From Candidatus Gastranaerophilales bacterium (GTDB lineage: Bacteria; Cyanobacteriota; Vampirovibrionia; Gastranaerophilales; Gastranaerophilaceae): DNA of 64,000 nucleotides. The translations under genes and the position numbers were made by a program. Every line of letters begins with the position of its first letter. The stretch's first letter is position 1. Positions 19,432 to 29,064 of this stretch are shown here, one piece after another. The stretch is taken from assembly GCA_944322755.1 (NCBI GenBank), contig CALUPY010000004.1:52663-116662 (forward strand), in the 5' to 3' direction. The notes beneath the pieces were generated by a model. That model was not told the origin of the DNA. It made no database searches and saw only the letters and a program-made list of their open reading frames with translations.

Positions 19432-20052
19432 ATGGCAAAACCACAAAAAAAAGAAGATACAAAACCTGAAAAGGATAAGCAACAGCAGGATGGAGGCGGT
19501 TCTAATTCCATCATAATTAATATTGTAACGACTGCAATTATTTGCGTGATTTTTATCGGGGTAAATTATTTTCTGCAATCTAATTTGCTCACCAACCATC
19601 TTAAAGCAGTAACAGCAGAACAAACAGAAGAAGAGTCTGAAGAAAATCTTGACAAACCGCAAAAGGGACTTGTTGTTGAACTGGGTGATTTTACAATGAA
19701 CTTGAGCGATATAGAGCCAAGAAGATACCTTAAAGCAGAGGTGGCAATTGAAGTAACAAATCCTGAACCAGTTGCAGAAGAAGAACCCAAGAAAGAATCC
19801 GGTGGTCATGGCGGACATGGTGCACCTGCTGCGCCGAATCCCAAAGATGCCATTATCGAAGAGATGGAACAGTATAAACCTGCAATCAGAGACGCTATTA
19901 TTACGGTTCTTTCGAGCAAAACCTCTGATGAACTGTCAACTACAGCCGGCAAAGAGCTTGCAAAACAACAGATTGCAGAATCTGTTAACGGCATATTTGA
20001 CGGAGAAAGAGAAGTTATTCGTGTCAGCTTCGGACAATTCATTATGCAGTAG
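19432..20052 (+). CDS. fliL: Flagellar basal-body protein FliL
   Basis: A 206-residue single-span protein: a charged cytoplasmic start, a membrane helix at about residues 25-48, then a periplasmic domain with the FliL core (VVELGDFTMNLSD, RRYLKAEVAIEV and a C-terminal VRVSFGQFIMQ). FliL surrounds or supports the stator. Between the second strand and the main helix lies an insert rich in Glu, Pro, Gly and His (EEEPKKESGGHGGHGAPAAP), not part of the usual core. Placement between motB and fliM matches known flagellar operons. GGAGATTGGG precedes the ATG. Confidence 0.9.
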   Translation: MAKPQKKEDTKPEKDKQQQDGGGSNSIIINIVTTAIICVIFIGVNYFLQSNLLTNHLKAVTAEQTEEESEENLDKPQKGLVVELGDFTMNLSDIEPRRYLKAEVAIEVTNPEPVAEEEPKKESGGHGGHGAPAAPNPKDAIIEEMEQYKPAIRDAIITVLSSKTSDELSTTAGKELAKQQIAESVNGIFDGEREVIRVSFGQFIMQ

Positions 20053-20067
20053 AGGAGACTAAATCTA

Positions 20068-21099
20068 ATGTCTGATTCAGAAAACTTTAAACAAAATGCA
20101 GGTCTTGGCGACAGTATGTCAGGGCTGCCTTTTGATGCAACAGACAGAGATATGTTTCTAAATATATATGATGCTGCAGAAGAATACAAAAAAGGCTACA
20201 AGCTATATAATTTCAGACGTCCTGATAAATTCTCCAAAGACCACTTAAGAGGTTTGCAGGATATTCACAGAGAATTTTCAAGACAGCTTGCTCTTGTTCT
20301 CACTGCATACCTGCGTATGCACCTTGAAGTGGATGTTGTGTCAGTGGATCAGCTGACTTATGACGAGTTTATGCGCTCTATCCCGAATCCGCTCTCCATT
20401 GCGATTTTTGAACTTAACCCGCTGCCGGGTCAGATTCTTCTGGGTATAAGTTTTGAAGTTCTCTCCAGCATGGTTGACCGTATGCTCGGAGGTGTGGGTG
20501 CTGTAGAGGCAAAGGCTAGAGAGCTTACAGATGTAGAAGAATCTCTTGTGAAAAAAATGATTGAAAGAACAATTCAGACACTCGAAGAGGCATGGTCGCA
20601 CATTATTCCTGTTGAAAGCCACCTAATCGGTATGGACAATAACTACTCGGGCATTCAGGTTGCAACTCCCGGAGAAATCGTTGCACTGATTACACTCGAA
20701 GTACATATTGCAGGACGGCATTACGGATTAATAAATCTTTGTTTCCCATATCCTGTACTGGAAAATGTTCTGTCCCAGTTAACGACTCAGCATATTTTCC
20801 AAACGAAAGGTATTATTGCAACCTCGGAAGAACGCCAGAAGATGATAGAAAAACTGAATACTTCTTTAGTTGACATAAACGTGCTTTTCGGGCAAACAGA
20901 TATCACAATGAGAGACTTTTTGGATTTAAAAGTCAATGATGTTATAAAACTCGACAATTTTTCAAATGAAGATTTGATTGTAAAAGTCAATAATGAACGT
21001 AAATTTTATGCAAGACCGGGACGAATAAAAGACAAAATTTGTGTTAAAATAACCGATAGATATGATTACTATGTAAATGCTCTGAAACGCTATTTTTAG
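20068..21099 (+). CDS. fliM: Flagellar motor switch protein FliM
   Basis: A 343-residue cytoplasmic protein of the C-ring. The FliM middle domain (CheC-like) runs from about residue 45 to 235, with YNFRRPDKFSKDHLRGLQ at its start and MLGG (VDRMLGGVG) later; the SpoA domain covers the C-terminal ~80 residues (VLFGQTDITMRDFLDLKVND). The extreme N-terminus, which in many bacteria binds CheY-phosphate through an LSQxEIDALL-like motif, does not show that motif clearly; DATDRDMFLNIYDAAEEY is present instead. GAGGAG precedes the ATG and fliN follows after 12 bases. Confidence 0.93.
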   Translation: MSDSENFKQNAGLGDSMSGLPFDATDRDMFLNIYDAAEEYKKGYKLYNFRRPDKFSKDHLRGLQDIHREFSRQLALVLTAYLRMHLEVDVVSVDQLTYDEFMRSIPNPLSIAIFELNPLPGQILLGISFEVLSSMVDRMLGGVGAVEAKARELTDVEESLVKKMIERTIQTLEEAWSHIIPVESHLIGMDNNYSGIQVATPGEIVALITLEVHIAGRHYGLINLCFPYPVLENVLSQLTTQHIFQTKGIIATSEERQKMIEKLNTSLVDINVLFGQTDITMRDFLDLKVNDVIKLDNFSNEDLIVKVNNERKFYARPGRIKDKICVKITDRYDYYVNALKRYF

Positions 21100-21111
21100 A
21101 AAGGATTTCCA

Positions 21112-21669
21112 ATGTCAGAAGATAAAATGCCAAATGATGATTTAAATAACGAAAACATACAGGATTTTTCTAATGATTTTAATACAGGACTTCCTGAAGA
21201 GAATAGCCCTATATCTGATTCTGTTAACATTCCTCCTGCGGATGATTCCTCAAATTCTGAACCGCAGAAATTTGATTTTGAGGAAGTAACAAACGATGAA
21301 CACCCCGGAGAAGTCAGACTTGAACAGGAATCTAACATTGATGAGCCGGTTACGGTGAGACCTGTTGAGTTTGCACCTTTTGACAGTTATACACCTACAA
21401 ATACAGATACAAACAGAAACCTTGAACTTTTGATGGATATTAAACTGGAACTTACTGTTGAACTCGGCAGATGTCACCTGCCGGTAAAAAAAGTTCTCGA
21501 ACTGACCAGAGGCTCTATTATTGAACTTGATAAGGTTGCAGGTGAATCAGTTGAACTCTATGCTAACGGCAAACACGTTGCAAACGGTGAAGTCGTAGTT
21601 ATTGAAGACAATTTTGGACTTAGAATTACGAGTATTACGGATCCGGAAGAAAGAATCAAAAGCCTGTAA
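21112..21669 (+). CDS. fliN: Flagellar motor switch protein FliN
   Basis: A 185-residue protein. The last ~80 residues form the FliN/SpoA domain: LLMDIKLELTVELGRCHLPVKK, RGSIIELDKVAGESVEL and NGKHVANGEVVVIEDNFGLRIT are all standard. FliN builds the base of the C-ring together with FliM. The first ~100 residues are acidic, Asn/Pro/Ser-rich and disordered-looking, longer than in textbook FliN. The gene closes the motA-motB-fliL-fliM-fliN run, and its 3' end overlaps the convergent murQ by 14 bp. Confidence 0.92.
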   Translation: MSEDKMPNDDLNNENIQDFSNDFNTGLPEENSPISDSVNIPPADDSSNSEPQKFDFEEVTNDEHPGEVRLEQESNIDEPVTVRPVEFAPFDSYTPTNTDTNRNLELLMDIKLELTVELGRCHLPVKKVLELTRGSIIELDKVAGESVELYANGKHVANGEVVVIEDNFGLRITSITDPEERIKSL

Positions 21670-22570
21670 GCTCTTTATCCATTGCCTCAAAAACTTTTCT
21701 AAGAACTCCGCCATGCTGTTTCAGCAGATTATCGGCAGCGGCTGCGTCAATATTGTATTTCACCCGTAAAATTGAACATTTTACATCATAGTTATTTTCC
21801 GTGAGAACTTTTAACGCTGTTTCTTCACTGCAGTTTGCAATAGAAGCCACGATTCTTTCTGCTCGTTTTTTAAGTTTGTCATTCGTGGGCTTAACATCTA
21901 TCATGTAGTTTTTATAGGTTTTTCCGATTTTTATCATGGATGCTGTAGTCAGCATGTTAAGCACCATTTTTTGTGCAGTGCCGGCTTTCATTCTTGTAGA
22001 ACCTGAAATTGCTTCAGCTCCGGTATCAACAAAAATAAAACAATCCGAAAAATCTTTCATTTTTGCATTCTTATTGCAGGATAATGCAATAGTTTTGCAG
22101 CCGATATTTTTTGCGAGCTCAAGTATTTTTACCACATAATTTGCATTTCCCGACGCGGAAATACAGACGATTGTATCATTTTTATTTATATTTTTTTCAC
22201 GGAAATCTTTCTTAGCCAGCTCTGCCGAATCCTCCGCCCCTTCAACAGCAGTTTTTATTGCGGTATCGCCTCCTGCAATTATTCCCTGAACCATCGACGG
22301 GTCTGTGTTAAAGGTAGGAGGACATTCGGATGCGTCCAGAATTCCGAGCCTGCCGCTTGTTCCGGCGCCAAAATATAACAAGCGGCCTTGGCTTTGAAAA
22401 TTACTGCTTATAATATCAACTGCCTGCGCAATTTGCGGCAGCGCTTTTTGTACAGCTTGTGCAACAGTTAAATCCTCATTATTTATAAGGGTTACAATAC
22501 CCAATGTATCTGTTATATCAATATTTTCCGTATTTTTATTCAGAGTTTCCGTAGATATCAAATTATTCAT
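21656..22570 (-). CDS. murQ: N-acetylmuramic acid 6-phosphate etherase
   Basis: A 304-residue SIS-domain protein. It cleaves the lactyl ether of MurNAc-6-phosphate to give GlcNAc-6-phosphate and D-lactate, a cytoplasmic step in peptidoglycan recycling. Family marks are YFGAGTSGRLGILDASECPPTF, GIIAGGDTAI with the adjacent EGAEDS, and the SGSTRMKAGTAQK stretch; the C-terminal helix bundle is complete. Length matches the family. It lies ten bases downstream of anmK, whose product is its substrate, so the two almost certainly form an operon. Confidence 0.96.
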   Translation of the reverse strand: MNNLISTETLNKNTENIDITDTLGIVTLINNEDLTVAQAVQKALPQIAQAVDIISSNFQSQGRLLYFGAGTSGRLGILDASECPPTFNTDPSMVQGIIAGGDTAIKTAVEGAEDSAELAKKDFREKNINKNDTIVCISASGNANYVVKILELAKNIGCKTIALSCNKNAKMKDFSDCFIFVDTGAEAISGSTRMKAGTAQKMVLNMLTTASMIKIGKTYKNYMIDVKPTNDKLKKRAERIVASIANCSEETALKVLTENNYDVKCSILRVKYNIDAAAADNLLKQHGGVLRKVFEAMDKELTGF

Positions 22571-22580
22571 CCTTACACTT

Positions 22581-23720
22581 TCAATAAGCTATTTCACCCA
22601 TTATGACTTTTTTCTTTGCGCCCGTACAGGAAGGAACATTGTTCGGAATTCTTTCGAATGTACAGTATCCTAACAGAGCAAAGGCAATTGCCTCTTTTAA
22701 TTTGTCGTTTATATTAAAATCAACGTGAGTTTTTACAGGAATATTCCCAAAATATTTTTTCAAAAGACCGGTTAAAAATCTGTTATATGCACCGCCTCCG
22801 CCTAATACAATTTCTTGGATTTGCGTTTTTGGGAATACAAAATTTTTATATGCCTCAAAAATAGTTCTTGCACTCAACGCTGTAACAGTCGCAATAATAT
22901 CTTTCCTGTCCAATGGAGCATTTTGTAATATTTTTTCTGCATATAAATCATTAAACAATTCCCGCCCCGTTGTTTTCGGCGGTATATGTAAATAGTAGGG
23001 TTCATCTAAAAGTATCTGCAGCCAATCCTCATCAATAATTCCTGAACATGCAATTCGTCCGCCTTTGTCATAAGGAAGGTCAAAATATTTTTTCATACAA
23101 TAATCAATAAGCATATTACCCGGGCCGGTATCAAATGCAAATGTTTCACACTCCGGCGATAAGACCGTTACATTGGCGATTCCTCCGATATTTTGTATAC
23201 ACCTTGGTATTTTCCGCCCGAACATAATTTCATCCGCAAAAGGTACAAGCGGTGCACCCTGTCCTCCGGCCGCAATGTCTCTTGTTCTGAAATTTCCGAC
23301 AGTTGTTACCCCGGTATTTTCCGCAATTACAGAAATATTACCAATCTGAAGAGTAGCTCCTGTTGAAATCTCTGATATAGTTTCTGGTTTTGGCGTATGA
23401 AATACAGTTTGGCCGTGTGTTGCAATGTAATCCACATCTTTAGTTTTCAAACCGGATTTCTTTATTAATTCATTTGCACATTTTGCAAACAGCCTGCCGA
23501 CAACAAAATCCATATAACATATATCATGAGTTGACCCTTTATTGTTTGCCAGATTCAAAAGCTTTTCGCGGATTTCTTGCGGATAATTTAATGTATGGTT
23601 TGTTAGAATTTCAAATTTGAAATCATCAAATATCTTGAGCAAACAAGCATCAATGCCGTCCATTGACGTACCTGACATCATGCCTATGGCTGTTTTATAG
23701 TTTTTCTTCATAGGCTTCAT
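22581..23720 (-). CDS. anmK: Anhydro-N-acetylmuramic acid kinase
   Basis: About 379 residues. It phosphorylates and hydrolyses 1,6-anhydro-MurNAc to MurNAc-6-phosphate, feeding MurQ. The N-terminal ATP motif GMMSGTSMDGID and the substrate/catalytic stretch NFRTRDIAAGGQGAPLVPF are present, as are NIGGIANVTV, FDTGPGNMLID and the LGGGGAYN motif. I start at the ATG at 23720 (MKPMKKN), preceded by AAAGAG, rather than at a TTG 18 bases upstream. Together with murQ this points to reuse of muropeptides by a cell that makes its own wall. Confidence 0.95.
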   Translation of the reverse strand: MKPMKKNYKTAIGMMSGTSMDGIDACLLKIFDDFKFEILTNHTLNYPQEIREKLLNLANNKGSTHDICYMDFVVGRLFAKCANELIKKSGLKTKDVDYIATHGQTVFHTPKPETISEISTGATLQIGNISVIAENTGVTTVGNFRTRDIAAGGQGAPLVPFADEIMFGRKIPRCIQNIGGIANVTVLSPECETFAFDTGPGNMLIDYCMKKYFDLPYDKGGRIACSGIIDEDWLQILLDEPYYLHIPPKTTGRELFNDLYAEKILQNAPLDRKDIIATVTALSARTIFEAYKNFVFPKTQIQEIVLGGGGAYNRFLTGLLKKYFGNIPVKTHVDFNINDKLKEAIAFALLGYCTFERIPNNVPSCTGAKKKVIMGEIAY

Positions 23721-23791
23721 TATACTCTTTAATAACAAATTTTAACAAGCTGCTTCTCAAAAATCTTTGCTTGCGTTAGAATAGTTACACT

Positions 23792-24874
23792 ATGAAAGAT
23801 ATGTTAGATAAAATTCTCGAAATAGAGAAAAAATATATTGAATTGGGTACAACCCTCTCTGACCCTGCTGTTATCCATGACTATGAAAAGTTCAGAGACC
23901 TTTCAAAGCAGCGAAAAGCAATGGAAGAAACAGTTGAAGTATACAGAGAATGGAAAAAGAACGAAGAAGCTATTTCTGACGCAAAAGAACTTATAAAATC
24001 AGAGTCTGATGAAGAAATGAAAGAGTTTCTAAAAACAGAAATGGCTGAAAACGAAAAAAGAAACCAGGAACTCGAAGAAAGAATGAAAGTTCTGCTGCTT
24101 CCAAGAGACCCGATGGATGACAAAGACATTATGCTTGAAATCCGAGGCGGTGCAGGCGGTGATGAGGCGAATATCTTTGCCGGTGATCTTATGCGTATGT
24201 ATTTAAGATATGCTGACAAACAGGGCTGGCAGACAAAAATTCTCAGTATGACCGAATGCGAAGCAGGCGGCGTGTCAGAGGTCATTATTTCAATGAAGGG
24301 AGACAGTCTGTATTCAAAATTAAAATATGAATCAGGTGTACACAGAGTACAACGTGTTCCCCAGACAGAATCCCAGGGGCGTGTTCATACATCTACGGCT
24401 ACGGTTGCAGTTATGCCCGAAGTTGATGATGTGGAAATTGAACTGAACCCTGCAGACCTTGAAATTTCGACCGCACGTTCAGGGGGAGCAGGCGGACAAA
24501 ATGTTAACAAAGTTGAAACTGCTGTCCGCGTATTTCATAAACCCAGCGGTATAATGATTTTCTGTACTGAAGAACGTTCGCAATTACAGAACAAAGAACG
24601 TGCACTCCAGATTTTAAAAGCAAAATTGTATGATATAGAAACCCAGAAACAAATGCAGGAAATCACCGACTTAAGACGTTCACAGGTCGGAACCGGCGAC
24701 CGTTCGGAACGTATAAGAACTTATAATTTCCCGCAGGGCAGACTCACAGACCATAGAATAGGCCAAAATCTTAATGTTTGGACTGTTATCGATGGTGATT
24801 TGGATGAGTTGATTAACCTTCTGATTGAGCATGACCAGAAGCTGAAATTAGAGAAATTGGCGCAAATAGGATGA
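23792..24874 (+). CDS. prfA: Peptide chain release factor 1
   Basis: A 360-residue class I release factor that reads UAA and UAG. The catalytic GGQ lies in [19 protein letters not shown]. The stop-codon recognition tripeptide of RF1 (PxT) reads PQT in [12 protein letters not shown], which distinguishes it from RF2 (SPF). Its C-terminus is normal. RF1's presence fits a genome in which UAG is a genuine stop. The last four bases overlap the zupT start (ATGA), so the two are translationally coupled. Confidence 0.96.
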   Translation: MKDMLDKILEIEKKYIELGTTLSDPAVIHDYEKFRDLSKQRKAMEETVEVYREWKKNEEAISDAKELIKSESDEEMKEFLKTEMAENEKRNQELEERMKVLLLPRDPMDDKDIMLEIRGGAGGDEANIFAGDLMRMYLRYADKQGWQTKILSMTECEAGGVSEVIISMKGDSLYSKLKYESGVHRVQRVPQTESQGRVHTSTATVAVMPEVDDVEIELNPADLEISTARSGGAGGQNVNKVETAVRVFHKPSGIMIFCTEERSQLQNKERALQILKAKLYDIETQKQMQEITDLRRSQVGTGDRSERIRTYNFPQGRLTDHRIGQNLNVWTVIDGDLDELINLLIEHDQKLKLEKLAQIG

Positions 24875-25668
24875 TTATAGAACATCAACATATTATAGCG
24901 TTTTTATTAACGCTGATTGCAGGACTGGCAACAGTTCTTGGCGGTACTGTTTCATTTTTCGTTAAAAGAAGCAATCTCAGAATGCTGGCAACTGGTCTGG
25001 GATTTTCTGCTGGTGTTATGATTTATATGGCATTGACGGAAATCTTAAAAGATTCACGTTCCTTTACCGAAATATATTTCGGTAATAAAGCTGCACTGAT
25101 TACGTTTATCGGCTTTTTCTGCGGAATTATTCTTGCCGGTATGATAGATTATTTTCTTCCTGCGCACTTTGGAGATGAGTTAATTGATAAAAGTCCCGAG
25201 CATATAACAGAAGAAGATGAAAAAATTAAGAAAGCAGGTTTACTGACCGCCATTGCTATTTCATTACACCGTTTTCCTGAAGGGCTTACGATGTTTCTTG
25301 TCGCAAGCACAAATGTAAAACTCGGGATACCATTGGCTATTGCTATAGCTATACACAATTTGCCTGAAGGCATTGCAATAGGGCTCCCGATGTATCATGC
25401 AACAGGCAAAAAGAGAATGGCAATGCTGTTTTCTTTAATTGCCGGCATTTCCGGTCCAATTGGCGCAATCATAGGTTTTGGACTTATAAAAATATTTATG
25501 CCTCAAATGGCAATAGGTATTTTGTTTGCAATAGTTGCTGGAATCATGGTCTATATATCACTGGATACACTCCTTCCCACAGCGAGAGAGTACGGCGAAA
25601 ACCACGATGTAATGGCAGGAATTTTTGCCGGAATGTTTTTTATCGGCGCGGGATTATTGCTCGTTTAA
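24871..25668 (+). CDS. zupT: ZIP-family zinc transporter (ZupT-like)
   Basis: A 265-residue membrane protein with about eight helices. The two metal-binding helices are clear: [12 protein letters not shown] and [13 protein letters not shown], the paired H-x(3-4)-P-E-G motifs of the ZupT/GufA branch of ZIP transporters. A short His-poor acidic loop ([12 protein letters not shown]) separates helices 3 and 4. It would import Zn2+ and perhaps other divalent metals. Its ATG overlaps the prfA stop; its end overlaps convergent galE by 15 bp. Confidence 0.9.
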   Translation: MIIEHQHIIAFLLTLIAGLATVLGGTVSFFVKRSNLRMLATGLGFSAGVMIYMALTEILKDSRSFTEIYFGNKAALITFIGFFCGIILAGMIDYFLPAHFGDELIDKSPEHITEEDEKIKKAGLLTAIAISLHRFPEGLTMFLVASTNVKLGIPLAIAIAIHNLPEGIAIGLPMYHATGKKRMAMLFSLIAGISGPIGAIIGFGLIKIFMPQMAIGILFAIVAGIMVYISLDTLLPTAREYGENHDVMAGIFAGMFFIGAGLLLV

Positions 25669-26649
25669 ATAGCCGTTCGGATGGTTTTTATGCCAGTTCC
25701 AGGCCGTTTCTATTATAGATTTAATATCTGTATATTCAGGCTGCCAGCCCAGTATAGATTTTGCTTTTTGGCTTGATGCCACTAGCACTGCCGGGTCTCC
25801 GTCCCGACGCGGTGATATTCGAACAGGAATCGAATGATTTGTAACCTGTCTGCAAGCCTCTATAACTTCTTTAACACTAAATCCGAGTCCGTTTCCTAAA
25901 TTGAATATATCACCTTTCCCGCCGTTGTTTAGATATTCAAGAGCCAGAATATGGGCTTTAGCAAGGTCTGAAACATGAATATAATCTCTTACACAGGTGC
26001 CGTCTTTTGTATCGTAATCATCTCCGAAGATGCTGATTTCTGGTCTTTTGTCGTTAGCTGTCTCTAATACAAGAGGAATCAGATGTGTTTCAGGTTTGTG
26101 GCTTTCGCCTATTTTTCCGCTTTTATGCGCACCTGCTGCATTGAAATATCTAAGTGCGATATAATTCAAATTGTATGCAGCAGAACTCCATCCAATCATT
26201 TTTTCCATAGCAAGTTTCGTTTCACCATAGGTATTTGTCGGACATGTCCTGTGCGTTTCAGGAACAGGTATGCTCTCCGGTTCCCCGTATGTTGCGGCAG
26301 TAGAGGAAAAGACAATATTTTTTACTTTGTTTTTGACCATTGATTTTAACAGAACCATTGTTCCGTAAAGGTTGTTGTCATAGTATTTCAGGGGATTTGT
26401 CATACTTTCTGCAACAAGTGCATCTGCCGCAAAATGAACAACAGTATCAATATTTTCTTTTTGAAACAATGAATCGAGAAAAATTTGGTCTCTTATGTCG
26501 CCTTTGTAAAATTTTGCCAGAGGGTGAACTGCTTCAATATGCCCGTTTTGCAGATTATCGGCAATGACTACCTCATAATTGTTCTCAATAAGTTCATAGA
26601 CAGTATGAGAGCCGATATATCCTGCTCCGCCTGATACCAAAACTTTCAT
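25654..26649 (-). CDS. galE: UDP-glucose 4-epimerase
   Basis: A 331-residue extended short-chain dehydrogenase. The NAD-binding GGAGYIGS is at the N-terminus, the catalytic Ser region reads FSSTAATYG, and the catalytic pair is Y-G-E-T-K. RDYIHVSDLAKAH and the C-terminal substrate region (RRDGDPAVLVASSQKA) fit GalE, which interconverts UDP-glucose and UDP-galactose for envelope polysaccharides. The gene overlaps the upstream methyltransferase by 4 bp, suggesting one operon. Confidence 0.95.
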   Translation of the reverse strand: MKVLVSGGAGYIGSHTVYELIENNYEVVIADNLQNGHIEAVHPLAKFYKGDIRDQIFLDSLFQKENIDTVVHFAADALVAESMTNPLKYYDNNLYGTMVLLKSMVKNKVKNIVFSSTAATYGEPESIPVPETHRTCPTNTYGETKLAMEKMIGWSSAAYNLNYIALRYFNAAGAHKSGKIGESHKPETHLIPLVLETANDKRPEISIFGDDYDTKDGTCVRDYIHVSDLAKAHILALEYLNNGGKGDIFNLGNGLGFSVKEVIEACRQVTNHSIPVRISPRRDGDPAVLVASSQKAKSILGWQPEYTDIKSIIETAWNWHKNHPNGYLNEQ

Positions 26650-27515
26650 TGTTCTATTTCCTTTATATTTGATAAACTAATCATTAATGTATCGCTTTTT
26701 CCCAGCAATTTTAGTAAGTTTTTATATATACAGTCGAACTTATTAAAAAAAGTCCATTTCTTTTGTCCGCCTTTATCTCCCTTAAATATCCAGTAAAGGT
26801 GGTTTGCCAGACCAAAACGCTGAACCGGTTTTATATAATTTATTTTAACTCTGCATTTTGAAACCAGTCTTTGTAATGTCTTTTTATTAAAACAAAACAG
26901 ATGGCAGCTCCAATGGGTAAAATTAGTGAAAGCACGGCATTTGTATACAGAAATCAGTGCGTCATCTTCGTTCGGAACTTCAATTATAAGTTCCCCTCCA
27001 TCGTTCAGCAAACCGAGAAGTTTTGTGACAACTTTTTCAGGTTCATCCAAATGCTCAAGTACGTGAAACATTGTAATAATATCAAATTTTTTATCTACAT
27101 CATCCAGAGTTTTGTAGACACTAAGAGCATTTTTTTGAAAAAAATCAAATAAAGTTTCCTGCTCTTCGACGCCGTAAACATCGGCAATCTCTTTAGCATA
27201 CAACAAAAAACCGCCTGCGCCGCAGCCAAAATCCAACAATGTTTTATTTCTGATTTTATGCTTTAACTGTTCAAATCTTCTTATATCATCTGTTTTTGAG
27301 GCAACAAGCCATTTTTCCGGTTTGAAATTAGAGGAATGCATTTTCCCTCTTTGGTAAAAATCCCGTGATATATGCTCAAAAGACGACAAAAAAACAAGCG
27401 AACAATTATTGCATTTTAATACTTTTAAATCCTTGCTGTCTCTAAGATTGTATTCTGTTTCCGTGATATTTTCGCTTCCGCATAAACGGCATTTAATCTT
27501 TTCCTGCTGGTTCAT
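26646..27515 (-). CDS. Class I SAM-dependent methyltransferase with N-terminal zinc ribbon
   Basis: A 289-residue protein. The first ~45 residues contain C-x2-C and C-x2-C pairs (CRLCGSEN and CNNCSLVF), a zinc-ribbon as found in sugar and polysaccharide methyltransferases. The Rossmann part shows LLDFGCGAGGFLLYA (SAM site), EVPNED and the acidic MFHVLEHLDEPE stretch. The specific substrate is unknown, but being in an operon with galE suggests surface glycans or nucleotide sugars. The start is followed by a Gln/Glu/Lys stretch and the C-terminal region is less typical. Confidence 0.85.
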   Translation of the reverse strand: MNQQEKIKCRLCGSENITETEYNLRDSKDLKVLKCNNCSLVFLSSFEHISRDFYQRGKMHSSNFKPEKWLVASKTDDIRRFEQLKHKIRNKTLLDFGCGAGGFLLYAKEIADVYGVEEQETLFDFFQKNALSVYKTLDDVDKKFDIITMFHVLEHLDEPEKVVTKLLGLLNDGGELIIEVPNEDDALISVYKCRAFTNFTHWSCHLFCFNKKTLQRLVSKCRVKINYIKPVQRFGLANHLYWIFKGDKGGQKKWTFFNKFDCIYKNLLKLLGKSDTLMISLSNIKEIEQ

Positions 27516-27586
27516 AATATGCTTATTTTAGGTTATTTATAAAAGAAAATCAATTTTCTGATAAAATAAAAAGCAAAGGAGTACTT

Positions 27587-27823
27587 ATGAAGGTTTCCGG
27601 AATAAAAGGATTTTATGAAAATCACATAAAACCGCCGTACAAACAAATAGAATACACAGGATATGCGGCTCTCACCACTGCTGCATGCTGCTTTGTAAAA
27701 ACAAAACCTAGAAAACTGCACAAAACATTCGGCATTCTCACGGGAATATTTTCGGCTGCGCATTTAGGACTGATTAAATATTATCAGTCATTCAGAGCGG
27801 CTGCAAACAATAATAAAAAATGA
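27587..27823 (+). CDS. Small membrane-associated protein, unknown
   Basis: A 78-residue protein with a good AGGAG seven bases before the ATG. It has a basic N-terminus and two short hydrophobic segments (YAALTTAACCFVK and LTGIFSAAHLGLI), possibly a hairpin. No known domain. It sits between the methyltransferase and the acetyltransferase genes, on the opposite strand from the former. Likely real on the strength of the ribosome site and composition. Confidence 0.6.
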   Translation: MKVSGIKGFYENHIKPPYKQIEYTGYAALTTAACCFVKTKPRKLHKTFGILTGIFSAAHLGLIKYYQSFRAAANNNKK

Positions 27824-27912
27824 TATTAAAAATATTTGACAATTACAGAGTATAATTTGTTTTTAATAAAATATTATTTATAATAGAATTAGATAGTAAA
27901 TTTTTGTAAAAA

Positions 27913-28365
27913 ATGCAGATACAAGAAATAACCGAAAACAAAAAACAATATTTGGATTTACTGCTCGTTGGCGATGAGCAGGAAAGTATGATTGATAAAT
28001 ATCTGGACACAGGTACAATGTTCGTCCTATTTGATGAAAATCCCAGAGCGGTATGCGTTGTTGTTCAGAAATATCCGACTGTCCTTGAAATAAAGAATCT
28101 GGCTGTTTTACCGGACTATCAGAACAGAGGATACGGCAGCTATATGTTGAATCATGTTTTTAAAATGTATAAAGATAGAATGAACACTATACTTGTCGGA
28201 ACCGGTGAAAACGAAAAAACGATATCTTTTTATATAAAAAACGGATTTGTTTATTCACACAAAATAGAAAACTATTTTGTCGAAAATTATGACAAACCTA
28301 TATTCGAAAACGGCAGGCAGCTAAAAGATTTGATTTATCTTAAACTATCGTTTCAGCAGTTTTAG
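27913..28365 (+). CDS. GNAT-family N-acetyltransferase
   Basis: A 150-residue protein with the GNAT fold: a beta strand ending in LEIKNLAVLPDYQNRGYGSYML gives the acetyl-CoA-binding (R/Q)xxGxG/A motif (QNRGYG), and VGTGENEKTISFYIKNGF matches the conserved C-terminal strand-helix. It transfers an acetyl group to an amine on an unidentified small molecule or protein. No Shine-Dalgarno is obvious. Its 3' end overlaps the convergent AlkD-like gene by 21 bp. Confidence 0.85.
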   Translation: MQIQEITENKKQYLDLLLVGDEQESMIDKYLDTGTMFVLFDENPRAVCVVVQKYPTVLEIKNLAVLPDYQNRGYGSYMLNHVFKMYKDRMNTILVGTGENEKTISFYIKNGFVYSHKIENYFVENYDKPIFENGRQLKDLIYLKLSFQQF

Positions 28366-29031
28366 TTTTGATTTTGTTTCTTTGTCTACCCTGAATGACT
28401 CGCATATTTTTTGAATAGCTTTATTGTATGTAAAATTATCAATTCCGGTTGTCTTCAAAAATGTCAAAGTTTCATTCGGAAATTTTATAAAGCAAATAGA
28501 AATCAGCCACGCAGCACCCATTTGGGCATAATATTTGTCTGATTTAAAAATATTGAGAAGAGAAAATATTTCATCAAGATAATCTTTTTCAATAAAATAA
28601 TTCAGCATCATAACATGTGAAAATCGTATTTCATACTCCTTGTCTGAAAAAGCATATTTCTTTATAAAATTCCACATAACAGGTTTGTTTTTGTTCGTAT
28701 ATTTTAAACTGCAGCAAAAGCAGTCACACACAGACCAGTTATCTATTTGGGGTATAAAACCCGCAATCTTTTCTAAAATTTCAGAACAGTCTTCTTCTTT
28801 TAATAAACCAATTACCATGCTCTGTAGTAATTTTTCTTCAAAATACAGCGGTGAAGTACTAAGAAAACTTTCTCTATCTTCCTTGTATATTTCCTTTGCA
28901 ATTTTTCTCAAAACCGGAAGCCTGACGCCGAGAATATTATGGACACCAGGAAGCAGAGATGATGAAAATTCCTGATAATTTTTATCCGCTTCAAGAAGAA
29001 GTCTTTTTCTTATTTTTTCTGTGGTTTTCAT
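28345..29031 (-). CDS. AlkD-like DNA alkylation repair protein
   Basis: A 228-residue HEAT-repeat protein of the AlkC/AlkD family, which excises alkylated bases from DNA. GVRLPVLRKIAKEI fits the N-terminal HEAT region. The stretch IDNWSVCDCF carries a Trp and an Asp four residues apart, as do the active-site Trp and Asp of AlkD, and repeats such as EIRFSHVMMLNYF follow. Length matches the family (about 230). I cannot assign a specific alkyl substrate. Confidence 0.82.
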   Translation of the reverse strand: MKTTEKIRKRLLLEADKNYQEFSSSLLPGVHNILGVRLPVLRKIAKEIYKEDRESFLSTSPLYFEEKLLQSMVIGLLKEEDCSEILEKIAGFIPQIDNWSVCDCFCCSLKYTNKNKPVMWNFIKKYAFSDKEYEIRFSHVMMLNYFIEKDYLDEIFSLLNIFKSDKYYAQMGAAWLISICFIKFPNETLTFLKTTGIDNFTYNKAIQKICESFRVDKETKSKLKLLKR

Positions 29032-29064
29032 TAGATTTTTCCGATTGCAGATTATCAGAAACTG

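Noticed and set aside
19267..19818. A 183-codon minus-strand frame in fliL
   Set aside because: It lies fully against motB/fliL, which are well identified, and has an antisense-like composition.
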